Source of the DNA: Paenimyroides ummariense
Lineage (GTDB): Bacteria > Bacteroidota > Bacteroidia > Flavobacteriales > Flavobacteriaceae
NCBI RefSeq assembly: GCF_900115115.1
Contig: NZ_FOVI01000023.1
Location: forward strand, 1 to 44,878
Reading direction: 5' to 3'
Length of the DNA: 44,878 nucleotides
The first letter of the stretch is position 1. Each line of letters begins with the position of its first letter. Below, in pieces: positions 33,672 to 42,306 of this stretch. Made by a program: the position numbers and the translations under genes. The notes below the pieces were generated by a model. The model was not told the DNA's origin. It saw nothing but the letters and a program-made list of their open reading frames with translations, and did not search any database.

Positions 33672-33708
33672 AGCATCGAGAAATAGAAGTTTTAATTTTC
33701 TCGATGCT
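33672..33708 (+). terminator. terminator after the universal stress gene
   Basis: AGCATCGAGAAA (33672-33683) pairs exactly with TTTCTCGATGCT (33697-33708), followed by TTTTCTTT. A standard intrinsic terminator 62 bases after the stop. Confidence 0.85.
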
Positions 33709-33860
33709 TTTTCTTTAAACGAAGAGCAGCAAGTTTAGATATTTCTCTTTGAAGCATTTTCTACTGAAATAGTTGAATAACGGATAGTGCAAAAAAATAC
33801 TAAAAGTACAAAACTGTAAAATAAATTCGTCCGTTATTACCGCAGGCAAATAAAAAAAAC

Positions 33861-33882
33861 AAAAGCTCTAATGGGAGCTTTT
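33861..33882 (-). terminator. terminator of the 65-residue gene
   Basis: AAAAGCTC (33861-33868) pairs with GAGCTTTT (33875-33882). On the minus strand it is followed by a T-run (the A-run at 33852-33860), which fits termination of the gene at 33915. Confidence 0.75.
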
Positions 33883-33914
33883 ATAAGATAAATATGATAG
33901 CTAAAGCAATGCAA

Positions 33915-34112
33915 TTAACTCTTTTGATGAATCATCCCTTCAACTTTGTTCTTCAACAATTCAAATCCTCCGGGATTGATTTTTCTGAGAATTTCCATAC
34001 GTAATTTATCATCAGAACATAAATCATCGTAGGATTTGTAATTAGCAATATTCTCAGATATTTTGCCTAATAATTCTGTCTGGATAAATTTCTTTTCTTC
34101 TTCGGTAAACAT
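33915..34112 (-). CDS. small hypothetical protein
   Basis: A 65-residue, mostly helical, charged protein starting MFTEEEKKFIQTELLGKISE and ending NKVEGMIHQKS. No family recognised. It has its own terminator close after the stop and a T-rich leader. It is a stand-alone minus-strand gene beside the excision-type operon; any role there is a guess. Confidence 0.6.
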   Translation of the reverse strand: MFTEEEKKFIQTELLGKISENIANYKSYDDLCSDDKLRMEILRKINPGGFELLKNKVEGMIHQKS

Positions 34113-34417
34113 ATCAAATCTTTCTTTTTTTTTACAAAGTTAAGAATTGAAATAATTTAATTATCTTGAATTTTAATTAAATTAATAGTTAATATATATA
34201 ATCGCGTCACTTAAAGTGTACAGGTGCGTACTAGATGCTATTTAGACACAATATGAATTTGCCACCGTTGGTTTTACTGTACACCAAATGACCAAAAGGG
34301 TTCTCCATATAACACCCTTCTTTTAAATTTTAGTGCTGATAATTACAAAAACCGTCATCATTTGGAAGACGGTTTTTGTATTTTTTAATTCATTCCATCT
34401 GAACATCTTAAAAGGTA
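34113..34417. other. 305-base gap with a hairpin, no gene
   Basis: Intergenic DNA after topB. It holds the hairpin listed at 34344-34380 and AT-rich sequence. No supported frame. The stretch near 34225-34340 looks like remnant sequence but does not translate into anything I know. Confidence 0.4.
34344..34380. terminator. terminator after topB
   Basis: TACAAAAACCGTC (34344-34356) pairs exactly with GACGGTTTTTGTA (34368-34380). It lies 37 bases after the topB stop on the minus strand and is flanked by A/T runs on both sides, so it can act in either direction. Confidence 0.8.
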
Positions 34418-36508
34418 CTATTTATCTTTCACCTTAAACTCAAAACTACTTTTCCCGTCTTCATCCAAAACAATAAAAGCATCAAAATTTTTACCTGATT
34501 TACTTTTCATTCCCTTAATTAAATCCGTTCTTCCGTAATTAACTAATTTCTCAATTTCGCACAAACTTAACTGTATGCCACAGATCATCCGGAACTGAAT
34601 CCAACCACAATTTTCACCTTTACATTTAACAAATTTTTCCTTAACTGATAAATAATTTTCTTTACACCTAGGACACAAAATATCAGGTTGTTTATTCAAC
34701 TCCGATTGAAGTAATTCTTTAGTAATAACTGTAGAATATTCTTCCAAATCTTTCTGAAACAATGCGGCATCTAAATTACCCAATTCTATGTTTCTCAATG
34801 CCAATTCCCATTGAGCCGTCATAGCAACATCGGCAATATTAAAATCCTTAACCAGCTCATAAACCTGTAATCCCTTATCTGTAGGAACCAATGATTTTTT
34901 ATTGCGAACAATATATTCGCGATTAAAAAGTGTTTCAATAATGGCCGCCCTTGTTGCCGGAGTTCCAATACCGATGCCTTTTAACACGCCTCGAGCATCT
35001 TTATCCTCAATATCATTACCAGCCTGCTCCATGGCACCCAATAAAGAGGCTTCTGTAAAAAGTGATGGTGGTCTTGTCTGCTTTTCTAAAATAGTTCCGG
35101 ATTTAATTTTAAGGATGTCCCCTGCCTTCAATTCAGGCAGCTCCACTATTACTGAATTTATTTCTACATCTAAACTAGAATCCTTATTATTGAAGTCTCC
35201 TTTAACAGCACGCCATCCCGGTTCAACCACGGATGAACCTTTAATGTAAAAATCATGATGCAGCACCTGAAGCTCTGCAGTTGTAACATTTTTTATACAT
35301 ACTTCGGAAACAGCTTCCAATAACCTGAAAGCAATAAGATCGTAAATCGCACTTTCCTTTGCTGATAACGAAGAGGGCACCTTTTCCGTTACCAGCAATC
35401 CATGATGGTCTGTTACCCTTAAGTCATTTAAAATCCGCTTATTCAATCCACCCGATTTTAAAACCAATTCTGCGCAATGATATTTCTCACGAACTTTAAG
35501 TCCGTTAATCAATTTTGGAATATCAGCCCAAACATCCTCCGGTATGTAGCGGCTTCCTGTTCGCGGATAGGTAATGAACTGTTTCTCATAGAGCAATTGC
35601 GCTATTTTCAAGGTTTCATCAGCAGACAGGTTCAGCAATTTATTTGCTTCCTTCTGTAAGCCCGTAAGGTCAAACAGCAGCGGCGGTTGTTCGGTAACAG
35701 TTTTTGTATCAACAGACACTACTTCAGCGGAACCGTTTCTTTCAATTGAGTTCCACACCTGCTGCGCTTCCCGTCTGGTTTCCCATCTGTTTTTAGATCT
35801 GCTAGTGAACGAAACAAACTGTTTATTGTGCTGCAATTCAATCTGAAAATAAGGTTTTACCACAAATGCCTTATTTTCTAAAAACCGTCTGCAGATCATT
35901 GCCAAGGTCGGAGTCTGAACCCTGCCAAGAGAGTAGATACCTTGACCGGCAGCTACGTTCAATGCCTGTGAAGCATTGATACCGACCAACCAATCCGCTC
36001 TGCTACGTGCCCTAGCCGCATGATAAAGTCCTTCAAATTCACTTCCCTCTTTCAGGTTTTCAAAACCAGTGCATATTGCTTTTTCTGTAAGCGAACTGAT
36101 CCACAAACGTTTCAAAGGCTTTTCAATACCGAGATATTCATAAATATATCTAAAAATAAGCTCTCCTTCCCTACCTGCGTCCGTTGCAATGATTATTTCC
36201 GTACTATTTTTAAACAGCCGTTCTATAACTTTCAACTGCCTTACCGCATTCTTATCGTCTATGTATTTACCTTCCAGTTTAATTTTCCGAACAGTGAGGA
36301 CAAACGGATTTGGTATAATTGGCAAATACTCCACTCCAAATCCTGAGATTCCGTAATCCGAAGGCATCCCCAAAGCGATCAGATGACCGAAAGCCCAGGT
36401 TACAAAATAGCCGTTCCCCGAATAGTAACCGTCGCTTTTATCAACGGCTCCTAAAAGTGCAGCAATCTCCCTTGCCACACTTGGTTTTTCTGCAATAACC
36501 GTCTTCAT
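34418..36508 (-). CDS. topB: DNA topoisomerase III of a conjugative element (Exc-like)
   Basis: A 696-residue type IA topoisomerase. The Toprim part is KTVIAEKPSVAREIAALLGA with the acidic DAGREGELIFRYIYE. The active-site tyrosine is in LLYEKQFITYPRTGSRYIPE. Other family marks are LVGINASQALNVAAGQGIYS and LGRVQTPTLAMI. The C-terminus has one CxxC zinc-type motif pair (LCPRCKENYLSVKEKFVKC), then a domain ending SFEFKVKDK. It matches in place and type the exc product of CTnDOT, which is a topoisomerase. It starts 3 bases after the DUF3945 gene. Confidence 0.94.
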   Translation of the reverse strand: MKTVIAEKPSVAREIAALLGAVDKSDGYYSGNGYFVTWAFGHLIALGMPSDYGISGFGVEYLPIIPNPFVLTVRKIKLEGKYIDDKNAVRQLKVIERLFKNSTEIIIATDAGREGELIFRYIYEYLGIEKPLKRLWISSLTEKAICTGFENLKEGSEFEGLYHAARARSRADWLVGINASQALNVAAGQGIYSLGRVQTPTLAMICRRFLENKAFVVKPYFQIELQHNKQFVSFTSRSKNRWETRREAQQVWNSIERNGSAEVVSVDTKTVTEQPPLLFDLTGLQKEANKLLNLSADETLKIAQLLYEKQFITYPRTGSRYIPEDVWADIPKLINGLKVREKYHCAELVLKSGGLNKRILNDLRVTDHHGLLVTEKVPSSLSAKESAIYDLIAFRLLEAVSEVCIKNVTTAELQVLHHDFYIKGSSVVEPGWRAVKGDFNNKDSSLDVEINSVIVELPELKAGDILKIKSGTILEKQTRPPSLFTEASLLGAMEQAGNDIEDKDARGVLKGIGIGTPATRAAIIETLFNREYIVRNKKSLVPTDKGLQVYELVKDFNIADVAMTAQWELALRNIELGNLDAALFQKDLEEYSTVITKELLQSELNKQPDILCPRCKENYLSVKEKFVKCKGENCGWIQFRMICGIQLSLCEIEKLVNYGRTDLIKGMKSKSGKNFDAFIVLDEDGKSSFEFKVKDK

Positions 36509-36511
36509 AAA

Positions 36512-37954
36512 CTAAATTTTTCTTCGTTTACTTTTAACAGCATCCTGTTGTTTTTTCTGCTTTTGATCTTTAGGTTTATCCTGCGCCGGTTTCAAAGGCT
36601 CTGTAATCTTCTTGGTCTTCTCGTTGGTCTTCCCTTCTGAGTTAACATCAACCTGTGTTTTAAAATCCTCTGCGGGCTTCGCTTTTTCCTTGAGTTGTGC
36701 CGGAAAAGCAAAATCAGTTTTACCGGTATCTGCATTAAAAGTAATATACCCCTGGTAGCTTTGTCCTTTTTTATCAACCAGTCCATCAATATAGACCGAC
36801 TGTCCCGCTGCAAACTTATCATACTGCTGATCCGTCAATTCCTTTCCTCGAAATACCCTTGGAGCTTCTTTCGATCCATCGTTATTCGAAACCTGTTCTG
36901 CGACCGTCTCCTTATTGGAAACACTTCGATCAAACAAAAATTCGACATATTTTTTATCCGCATTAAACTGCATGGTGGCATCAAAAGCCGTTCCTTTGTT
37001 TGAAATCATTCCTTCTAAATATAGCGGTTTACCTTCCTGCAAAGTCTGTTTTTGCGCATCATCCAGTTTCACTCCCTTAATCTCATCTGGAATCTTCATT
37101 CTGTCTGCCGCCATCGCCACAAGCTCATTGGTCAGCCGGTCTACGCTAATGATTGAAGGTATTGTTTCACCAGACTTGGGGTTTACCAAATCAACTACCC
37201 TACCCATATTGCCTGTCTGCTGCAGGTTCTTCTTATCCTCCTCACTGAATTCGTGACCAAAGAGTGGATATTTCAGGTTAGGTTCCTTTCTGATACCATG
37301 AATGGCAATCACCACATCTCCTACTTCGTTCGTTTTAAGCGATAAACGGGCATCCATTCTGGCTTCTGCAGGACCGATTCGAAGTACCAGAGGTACCAGC
37401 TCATTTGTTTTATAGCCTTTCAATAAGGGCTCCATCATGTTCCTTTCGATCAACTCCCTTTCGCTAAGTCCGATATCGGACATCATTTCCCAATCAATCT
37501 TCTTTGGGTCGTAACGGTACTGCGTATCCGTACCGGTTTCCTGTGTTTTTTGTGTATTATCCATAGTACTTGATTTTTCATTTGTTAAATCCGGTTGTAG
37601 TGTAACCGCGTATTTTTTTAATTCTTCCAGAGCGGAAGTCTGTCCAGAACCCAGCGAATTATTTGCTCTTTTTGCCAAATCAATAGATTTATCTGCTGGT
37701 ACTTTAAAGAAGTCAAAAGAACTGGGATTTCGTAACTGACTTAAAAAATTTGAAAAGAAGTTTGAGAAAAAGTCTCCGTGTTTGTCGACTCTCATAAATT
37801 GGTTCTGATTACTCTTACTGGGATTAACGGTATGCATATTACCACTATCGTCAATACCCTTAACCGCTTTTACTTTTTTGTCATCTTTAGAATGTGCCAA
37901 CATTACCTCTTCCGACTGTTGAACCTTTTCTTCATTAGCTGTTTTATCATCCAT
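36512..37954 (-). CDS. DUF4099/DUF3945 protein of the excision operon
   Basis: A 480-residue soluble protein. A low-complexity N-terminus (1-130) leads to a DUF4099-like domain (YDPKKIDWEMMSDIGLSERE, then ERNMMEPLLKGYKTN). It continues with repeated DUF3945-type units: LDDAQKQTLQEGKPLYLEGM, then ELTDQQYDKFAAGQSVYIDG, each followed by the FNADKKYVEFLFD or FNADTGKTDFAF pattern. The C-terminus is a Lys-rich, probably disordered tail. The function is unknown; genes of this kind sit between the HTH protein and topB in many Bacteroidota elements, in the place of orf3 in CTnDOT. Confidence 0.88.
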   Translation of the reverse strand: MDDKTANEEKVQQSEEVMLAHSKDDKKVKAVKGIDDSGNMHTVNPSKSNQNQFMRVDKHGDFFSNFFSNFLSQLRNPSSFDFFKVPADKSIDLAKRANNSLGSGQTSALEELKKYAVTLQPDLTNEKSSTMDNTQKTQETGTDTQYRYDPKKIDWEMMSDIGLSERELIERNMMEPLLKGYKTNELVPLVLRIGPAEARMDARLSLKTNEVGDVVIAIHGIRKEPNLKYPLFGHEFSEEDKKNLQQTGNMGRVVDLVNPKSGETIPSIISVDRLTNELVAMAADRMKIPDEIKGVKLDDAQKQTLQEGKPLYLEGMISNKGTAFDATMQFNADKKYVEFLFDRSVSNKETVAEQVSNNDGSKEAPRVFRGKELTDQQYDKFAAGQSVYIDGLVDKKGQSYQGYITFNADTGKTDFAFPAQLKEKAKPAEDFKTQVDVNSEGKTNEKTKKITEPLKPAQDKPKDQKQKKQQDAVKSKRRKI

Positions 37955-38027
37955 GATTAAAAATTTAAAATTTACCTCAAGCTAAAACAAGCCATCCGAA
38001 CGAACTATAATCTGGCAGTTTCAGTCT

Positions 38028-38342
38028 TTAAGCAGCCTTCTTTTTCTTTCGTTCAGCAACTGATTTGGCGTAACTGTCCTTGACTAATTGTTCCACATCG
38101 GAACGTTTATAGTAGATTTTACCGCTGATACGGTAGTAGGCAAGCATTCCGTTAGTTCGGTATCGCTGCAAAGTCCTAGGGCTGATCTTTAGAAGTAGCA
38201 GTATATCCTGGTTATCCAGTAACTCTTCACCATCTACTCCCTCCAAACTGTTGCTTTTTGTCTTAACCAGTTCATCCAATAAATCAAAGCGCTGTATGAT
38301 ACGGTTCATCCAGCTAATAAATTCCATTCTGTCTAAATTCAT
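38028..38342 (-). CDS. HTH excisionase-like protein (Xis2-type)
   Basis: A 104-residue protein. A helix near the N-terminus is followed by the HTH_17-type domain LLDNQDILLLLKISPRTLQR, then YRTNGMLAYYRISGKIYYKR and SDVEQLVKD, ending in a Lys-rich tail. In CTnDOT, small HTH proteins (Xis2c/Xis2d) in this position open the excision operon and RteC turns it on. Here it is the first gene, with DUF3945 73 bases on. An attenuator-like hairpin lies just before its ATG. Confidence 0.85.
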   Translation of the reverse strand: MNLDRMEFISWMNRIIQRFDLLDELVKTKSNSLEGVDGEELLDNQDILLLLKISPRTLQRYRTNGMLAYYRISGKIYYKRSDVEQLVKDSYAKSVAERKKKKAA

Positions 38343-38354
38343 AATAGTAGGTTT

Positions 38355-38401
38355 AAAAAACCGGCTCCCAATAGTTCACAAGACAAAGCCAAAGGAGCCG
38401 G
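38355..38401 (-). terminator. attenuator-like hairpin directly before the HTH start codon
   Basis: On the minus strand, CCGGCTCC (38401-38394) pairs exactly with GGAGCCGG (38368-38361) and is followed by six T (38360-38355), then 12 bases to the ATG at 38342. An intrinsic terminator in the leader of an operon points to attenuation, with a switch upstream. The arms are not kept in copy B of the repeat. Confidence 0.6.
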
Positions 38402-38517
38402 TAACGTTGCACAGGACAAAATTGCGTCAACAAATGCCCTCAAATCGCCAAGGTAGCGCCAAGACCTACCCATGAAAATCAAAATAATTTGCTTTTTTTT
38501 AAAGAAAATAAAACAAA

Positions 38518-38562
38518 GAATGCCCATAAACAGCAGATAAAAGCTGCTGTTTATGGGCATTC
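38518..38562. terminator. perfect 19-bp hairpin between the rteC end and the HTH leader
   Basis: GAATGCCCATAAACAGCAG (38518-38536) pairs exactly with its inverse at 38544-38562, with a loop of seven. It can end rteC transcription, since on the minus strand a T-rich stretch follows. The corresponding stem in copy B (43898-43938) is kept with a mismatch. A binding-site role for RteC is possible but unproven. Confidence 0.65.
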
Positions 38563-38577
38563 TCTTGGTATGAATAT

Positions 38578-38681
38578 TCAATCCAGATCCTTTTGCATAT
38601 AGTTCTCCAGATTGGTTGTAAGCTGATCCAAAAAGTAGGTTTTGCTTTCCGAACGATCTTTCATCCTGTGGTATATTAGAT
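38578..38681 (-). pseudogene. rteC 3'-terminal fragment
   Basis: The minus strand reads RMKDRSESKTYFLDQLTTNL followed by ENYMQKDLD and a stop. The intact RteC at 43956-44810 ends RMKDRSGSKTYFLDQLTTNL then EKYMHKDLD, so this is the last part of a second, diverged rteC copy. Homology stops at about 38681, the left edge of the inserted cassette. Confidence 0.85.
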
Positions 38682-38812
38682 ATGCAACTTTGATTTAATT
38701 AGCTCATAATTAAAATAAAAGAACAAATAATTCGTTAAACTTATAATATCTTCAATTTAGAAAATATTCAAACAATATAATCTCCACTTGACGCAGGAAA
38801 AGAGTACATAAA

Positions 38813-39250
38813 ATGAGAAAAACACTTATAATCTTTACTTTAAATTTACTTTCACTAAGCCTTATAAGCTGTGAAGAAGAAAACTGCTATACACCACCTG
38901 AACCCACTGTTTTTGAATTTGTAAATGCGCAAGGACAAAATTTAATCGCTAGTGGGATATTAACCAAAGCTGAAATTGTTATTTATGAAGATTTGGGCAA
39001 TGGAAACAGTTTAGGAATTAATGTACAAATAACAAAAGATAATAAAGCATTACTGGAAAATGTTGGCTGGTACGATGGGAACAAAAACTACATCGTTTAT
39101 ATCATTCTAGATTCTTTGAAGACCTTTAATTTCACAGTCAGATCATCTAAAATAAAAAATAGTTGCAGTGGCTATAAAATTGATAATGTAAATTTTGACA
39201 ATATTGATTCAATCAAAAAGGATGGCTACTACATGCTAACAATTGAATAG
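38813..39250 (+). CDS. lipoprotein of unknown function
   Basis: A 145-residue protein with a lipoprotein signal: KTLIIFTLNLLSLSLISC, Cys20, then EEEN. The acidic run right after the cysteine resembles the Bacteroidota export signal for surface lipoproteins. The mature part is beta-rich (AEIVIYEDLGNGNSLGINVQ, IILDSLKTFNFTVRSSKI). No family recognised. It is the first gene of the cassette between the rteC/HTH repeats and is convergent with the TetR gene, sharing a bidirectional terminator. Confidence 0.7.
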   Translation: MRKTLIIFTLNLLSLSLISCEEENCYTPPEPTVFEFVNAQGQNLIASGILTKAEIVIYEDLGNGNSLGINVQITKDNKALLENVGWYDGNKNYIVYIILDSLKTFNFTVRSSKIKNSCSGYKIDNVNFDNIDSIKKDGYYMLTIE

Positions 39251-39340
39251 AAATTATATACTTCATCTATTATTAATTCAGGTAATAAATATAACCAATT
39301 AGCTGTTATACTCTTTTTATAAAATAGAGGAGGACAAACA

Positions 39341-39389
39341 AAATAAAGCTAAAAAAACTGTAAAAATTACAGTTTTTTTAGCTTTATTT
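39341..39389. terminator. perfect 23-bp bidirectional terminator overlapping the TetR stop
   Basis: The segment 39341-39363 pairs perfectly with 39367-39389 (23 bp, three-base loop). The arms contain A7/T7 runs and AGCTTTATT. The TetR stop codon (39384-39386) lies inside the right arm. It serves the lipoprotein gene and the AOS/TetR operon. Confidence 0.9.
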
Positions 39390-40082
39390 ACTTACACCGG
39401 CTCTCTCATAAGCTTCAAAGACAAGATCCTGAATAGCTTTTTCAATCCGCCTTCTGCCATCGTCTTCATTAATATCAATTCCACAAACTAAACTTCCATT
39501 AGATTTTGAATGTAAGGAAAGATAATAAATACCTCCCACTATTAAGGCTAATTTTGCCCGAAGATCAACGTTTGTTGTTTCAAAATCTGGCATAATTACG
39601 GAAAATAATTGTTCTCCGATCTCTTCTCTTCGATCAGCAACCTTTCTCAACATTTTATTTTTCTCCCCTAGTTCCCAATGAATTATTTTCTGTAAAGCCT
39701 TGTCTTTCTGCAATACTTCAAACTGACTTTGTAGTATTAAAGATATTTCCTTTTTACCAATAACAGACGCATTTTTTAATAGATCTTCTATATGCTTTTT
39801 GGCTTCAAACTTCCAAAAATCCTTCTGACGAATATATTCTTCAATCAGGTTATCAATACTTCCAAAATAAGTCCACACCAATTTTTTGTCCACTCCCGCG
39901 GCAACAGCGATGTTCGGAGCCGTGAGCCCCGGATAACCTTTTTTTTGTATTACCTTCCCTACGGCTGCCACCATTCGGGCCATTGTACGGGATTTATCCC
40001 TTAAAGGTCCTGATAAAACTTTTCTTTCTTTAGGTGCAGGTTCCTTACTGATTTCCGTTTCAGATTTTTTCTTTCTTCCCAT
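39384..40082 (-). CDS. TetR-family transcriptional regulator
   Basis: A 232-residue protein. A basic, Lys-rich N-terminal extension of about 30 residues precedes the TetR DNA-binding domain: ARMVAAVGKVIQKKGYPGLT, then APNIAVAAGVDKKLVWTYFG and SIDNLIEEYIRQKD. The C-terminal ligand domain is all-helical, with no marked binding motif. It is the second gene of an operon with the alpha-oxoamine synthase (2-base gap), so it most likely controls that enzyme, perhaps in response to a lipid. The bidirectional terminator lies at its 3' end. Confidence 0.88.
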   Translation of the reverse strand: MGRKKKSETEISKEPAPKERKVLSGPLRDKSRTMARMVAAVGKVIQKKGYPGLTAPNIAVAAGVDKKLVWTYFGSIDNLIEEYIRQKDFWKFEAKKHIEDLLKNASVIGKKEISLILQSQFEVLQKDKALQKIIHWELGEKNKMLRKVADRREEIGEQLFSVIMPDFETTNVDLRAKLALIVGGIYYLSLHSKSNGSLVCGIDINEDDGRRRIEKAIQDLVFEAYERAGVSK

Positions 40083-40084
40083 TC

Positions 40085-41365
40085 TTATTGCAAATTATGC
40101 ACAGACTCTGCAATTTGCAACTTTTTACTGACATATTCAAATACATTGAGTGCTTTATCAAGATGGTCTTTTGTATGTGTAGCCATCAGACTCATTCTTA
40201 TGCGAGAATCTTTTAGTGATACCGCAGGATACATTATAGGATTGGTATAAACACCGTTTTCAAGCAAAATTTTTCCTGCCTTACTATTTTTGTAAACGTC
40301 ACCAATTTTCACAGGAATGATTGCTGAATCCGTATCTCCAATATCCAAACCAATATCTATTAAGCCTTTTTTATAGTATTCAACATTTTTCCACAATTGT
40401 ACCTTCCAGTGTGGCTCTTCATCAATAAGGTCAATAGCACGGCTCACTCCTACTATTGCAGGAGTTGAGGCAGCAGAAAACGCATATTGTCTTGACTGGA
40501 AGTGAAGATATGAAATCAATTCAGGATTTTTGGCAACAAGGTAGCCACCTACGTTAGCAAAAGTTTTACTGAACGTTCCTGTAATGATGTCCACCTGATC
40601 CAATACATCAAAATACTCCATAGCCCCGCGTCCGGTGTTTCCAATAACACCAATGCCATGCGCATCATCTACTAAAAGGACACCACCATATTTGTGTGTG
40701 ACTTCAAGTATTTCTCTCAATTTCGCAATATCACCGTCTTGAGAGTAAACCCCGTCAACAATAACCATTTTTGTTCTGTAGACATCTTTTGATGCTGCAA
40801 GGATGCGTTCAAGATTTTCCACATTATTGTGAAGAAAACGCTTTACGGTAGATCCGGTAATCCCTTCATAAACACTGGCGTGCACTGCCATATCTACGAT
40901 AGCAATGTCTTCCTTTTTAAGAAGACAAAGCAGAGATGCGCTGTTTGATGTATAGCCCGTAGTATAGACGATTGAAGAACCTTTAGGACGCTTAAAGAAA
41001 GTTGAAATTTTGTCTTCCAATTCCTTATGGTAATCTAAGTAACCACCGATAAGTGGTGATGCCCCCGCACCTGTTCCGTACTTCTCCACTCCAGCTATTA
41101 CTGCGTTTTTAACTTCGGGATGTTGCGTAAAACCGAGATAGTCATTACAAACAAAACTGATGTAATTTCCCTTCTTGATATAGCCTTGTTCTGCAAGACC
41201 TATTTCAGGACCGCAACCCGAAGTAGCTAGTAGACGGTAGTTCATAAATTCATTTTCACGCAGGTAGTTCAAATATCCCTGATGTGCTTTAGCTCTTTTG
41301 AAGATATCGTGATTAGGAATGTTTTCAAAGTCTTTAAAACTAGCTTTAGAAAAGTCAATATTCAT
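40085..41365 (-). CDS. alpha-oxoamine synthase (serine palmitoyltransferase/cysteate acyltransferase type)
   Basis: A 426-residue PLP enzyme of the alpha-oxoamine synthase family, of about usual length. PLP sites are LLVDDAHGIGVIGNTGRG (Asp/His) and TGTFSKTFANVGGY (the Schiff-base Lys). FVCNDYLGFTQHPEV and GTGAGASPLIGGYLDYHKEL are family blocks. The C-terminal NPIMYPAVSLKDSRIRMSLM followed by ATHTKDHLDKAL is the serine palmitoyltransferase-like end, not the KAS/biotin-type BioF end. In this phylum such enzymes start sphingolipids (serine) or sulfonolipids (cysteate). The substrate cannot be read from sequence. It is paired with tetR. Confidence 0.85.
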   Translation of the reverse strand: MNIDFSKASFKDFENIPNHDIFKRAKAHQGYLNYLRENEFMNYRLLATSGCGPEIGLAEQGYIKKGNYISFVCNDYLGFTQHPEVKNAVIAGVEKYGTGAGASPLIGGYLDYHKELEDKISTFFKRPKGSSIVYTTGYTSNSASLLCLLKKEDIAIVDMAVHASVYEGITGSTVKRFLHNNVENLERILAASKDVYRTKMVIVDGVYSQDGDIAKLREILEVTHKYGGVLLVDDAHGIGVIGNTGRGAMEYFDVLDQVDIITGTFSKTFANVGGYLVAKNPELISYLHFQSRQYAFSAASTPAIVGVSRAIDLIDEEPHWKVQLWKNVEYYKKGLIDIGLDIGDTDSAIIPVKIGDVYKNSKAGKILLENGVYTNPIMYPAVSLKDSRIRMSLMATHTKDHLDKALNVFEYVSKKLQIAESVHNLQ

Positions 41366-41642
41366 ACATAAATGTTATAAAAGTTATACGCTATAAATTT
41401 ATAATATTTTCACTTAACGGGGAAATAATATAAATTTATAGTTTAAACATTATCAATATTACAAGCAATTGAACCATTATAAATATTATATATTTATATA
41501 ATTTTTCCCCAATCAAAGTATTATTATTATAATACTCTATAGTATATTGGATTGTCAATAAAATTTATGGGGTTCATATTTAAATAAACAACAAAGGAAT
41601 AAGATTATTTAGAAAATCCTTTATTTTCGAACAAATAATAAA
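41366..41642. other. AT-rich gap upstream of the AOS/TetR operon
   Basis: About 280 bases, very AT-rich, with short ATAAATTTATA-type repeats (for example near 41395 and 41435) that could bind the TetR protein. No gene. The terminator at 41643-41664 closes it on the right. Confidence 0.4.
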
Positions 41643-41664
41643 AGGGTATGATTATACATACCCT
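41643..41664 (-). terminator. terminator of the lipoprotein/OMP operon
   Basis: AGGGTATG (41643-41650) pairs with CATACCCT (41657-41664). On the minus strand it is followed by TTT. It lies 26 bases after the stop of the outer-membrane protein gene. Confidence 0.8.
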
Positions 41665-41689
41665 CTTTTTGTTTTAAACAATTAGCTAC

Positions 41690-42301
41690 CTACAAAGAAT
41701 ATCCTAAAGTAAGATTTATTGCAATCGGATTAATTCTTAATCTGTTAAACTCTGTCTTTGAGTTAGGTGTTATACTATAGGAATAAGATCCTACAATACC
41801 AACTTTATACCTTTCAAAAATTCTTTGAACATATCCTAATTCTGTCAATACCCCAAAAGTATAGTTTTTCATAACATATGTATCTTCATACAATGTTTGT
41901 GAAAACTTATTTGAATCAATGATGAAATTGATTTTAGGTCCTGCACCGATAAATAAATACTTACTTTCATCAAAATTAATCTTATAACGCAAAGATGATG
42001 AGAGTGAAAGATATCCCCACTTTTTTGAATAATCATCGTATGGAGCTTCTAAAAAAATATTTTTTTCTTTTCCCCCAAGCATACTAAAATTAATCTCATT
42101 TGATAGATAATAGTTTTCTTTTTCAAACAAATCAACACCAATACCTACATTAGTCGTATTTATAGTCTTGTTTAAAATATCTAAATCGGCGTGACTGCTC
42201 TTAACAGAGGAAATAGTTCTGCCAAAATTCAGCTTCACTGTTTGAGCAACTGAGATGTTACAGCATAAAAGAAGAACGGTATATAAAAAATATTTTTTCA
42301 T
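41690..42301 (-). CDS. outer-membrane beta-barrel protein of unknown function
   Basis: A 203-residue protein with a signal peptide (KKYFLYTVLLLCCNISVAQ). The mature protein shows alternating strands of a small barrel: KLNFGRTISSVKSSHAD, YYLSNEINFSMLGGKEKNIF, GYLSLSSSLRYKINFDESKY, LFIGAGPKINFIID and a final LRINPIAINLTLGYSL. It resembles PorT-like barrels only in style. It is 5 bases after a lipoprotein gene, with which it probably forms an outer-membrane pair. Confidence 0.75.
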   Translation of the reverse strand: MKKYFLYTVLLLCCNISVAQTVKLNFGRTISSVKSSHADLDILNKTINTTNVGIGVDLFEKENYYLSNEINFSMLGGKEKNIFLEAPYDDYSKKWGYLSLSSSLRYKINFDESKYLFIGAGPKINFIIDSNKFSQTLYEDTYVMKNYTFGVLTELGYVQRIFERYKVGIVGSYSYSITPNSKTEFNRLRINPIAINLTLGYSL

Positions 42302-42306
42302 TTTGA

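Larger units (their letters stand above)
38311..38681 (-). repeat. copy A of a diverged direct repeat (rteC 3' end, hairpin, HTH 5' end)
   Basis: This stretch aligns along its length with 43691-44048, with small gaps and scattered mismatches. It holds the last 29-odd rteC codons, the spacer hairpin, a leader and the first codons of the HTH gene. The second copy lies 5 kb away beside the intact rteC. Here the HTH gene is intact and rteC is a stub. Confidence 0.85.

Noticed and set aside
38339..38581. An 80-residue minus-strand frame overlapping the repeat and hairpins
   Set aside because: It is a translation of the leader and the two hairpins; the intact HTH frame and the rteC stub explain this stretch.
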